NCBI GenBank assembly: GCA_003021335.1
Contig: PXQL01000108.1
Coordinates: forward strand, 1-16,132
Direction: 5' to 3'
Origin: Halobacteriales archaeon QH_10_67_13
GTDB lineage: Archaea > Halobacteriota > Halobacteria > Halobacteriales > Haloarculaceae
Length of the DNA: 16,132 bases
Part shown: in pieces, positions 15,932-16,132 of the stretch
Numbering within the stretch: the stretch's first letter is position 1
Layout: every line of letters starts with the position of its first letter
Notes under the pieces: generated by a model
Told to the model about the DNA's origin: nothing
Seen by the model: only the letters and a program-made list of their open reading frames with translations
The model's database searches: none
Made by a program: the position numbers and the translations under genes

Positions 15932-16132
15932 TCAGGAGTCAAAGAGCGTTATTAGCGTCGCTCGGTAGTAGTAGCCGACGACCGACAGCGCGACCACGAG
16001 CGTCCCCAACCCGAGAGCGAGCCCGACCTGGCCGGCCTGGAACGACTCACCGACGACGTTGACGAGAAAGAACGCGGGGGCGCGTCCGATGACGGCGATC
16101 GCGACCAGCTGCCGGAGCGGCAGCGTCGTGAG
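15932..16132 (-). CDS. VTT/TVP38-like membrane protein, C-terminal part
   Basis: The gene runs off the right edge, so only the last 66 residues are seen. LPLRQLVAIAVIGRAPAFFL matches the conserved amphipathic re-entrant segment of the TVP38/TMEM64 (VTT, DedA-like) family, including the LR..L....GR.P pattern. A transmembrane helix follows (VGLALGLGTLVVALSVVGYY), then a short tail RATLITLFDS. Members are polytopic membrane proteins, several of which act as lipid scramblases or transporters. The stop at 15932-15934 lies 24 bases from the lplA stop on the opposite strand. The family call rests on one short motif plus topology. Confidence 0.65.
   Translation of the reverse strand, partial: LTTLPLRQLVAIAVIGRAPAFFLVNVVGESFQAGQVGLALGLGTLVVALSVVGYYYRATLITLFDS

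Overview
The window looks like haloarchaeal chromosome (class Halobacteria). The proteins are very acidic, GC is high with strongly GC-biased third codon positions, most start codons have an archaeal TATA-like box about 25-30 nt upstream with almost no leader, and the genes are typical of the group: pantoate kinase, bipartite lipoate ligase, GatB, an RCK/DHH protein and a PRC-barrel protein.

Layout. 1-208 holds nothing assignable. 209-709 is a GNAT acetyltransferase. 710-1860 is an AT-richer island with one unrecognised two-helix membrane protein (1037-1858). 1978-2202 (minus) is a startless membrane-protein remnant. 2226-3496 (minus) is a broken MmgE/PrpD gene, followed by archaeal pantoate kinase (3561-4397, minus) and a divergent small haloarchaeal protein of unknown function (4519-4845). 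4859-5314 is a gene-free, densely base-paired block whose right end looks like that of an IS200/IS605 (TnpB-type) element. aspS (5312-6625), topA (6672-8769) and gatB (to 10334) follow on the minus strand, then uvrB (10469-12450) and an RCK-DHH protein (12533-13981) on the plus strand. 13979-14231 is a second, shorter relative of the 4859-5314 element. A PRC-barrel gene (14253-14555, minus), a solo TnpB-type right end (14802-14840), lplB-lplA (14983-15907) and the C-terminus of a VTT/TVP38-like membrane protein (15932-16132, minus) complete the window.

The genes are mainly translation (a probably non-discriminating AspRS and GatB, which together make Asn-tRNA), DNA topology and repair (TopA, UvrB), CoA biosynthesis (pantoate kinase) and lipoylation (LplA/LplB).

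Two patterns stand out. First, at least six short stretches of conserved protein sequence are missing: MmgE/PrpD near 2700, topA near 7730 and 8032, gatB near 8929, uvrB at 10861 and lplB/lplA at 15170. Homology resumes cleanly on both sides, usually in another frame. These are deletions, not single-base errors, and I think contig joins made without gap characters are the likeliest cause, though real deletions cannot be excluded from sequence alone. Second, two related elements without transposase genes share a left hairpin, an internal core and a right end. Each abuts a protein gene so that the stop codon TGA is part of the element's terminal motif. The larger one could encode a roughly 450-nt structured RNA and is the best candidate here for something undescribed.
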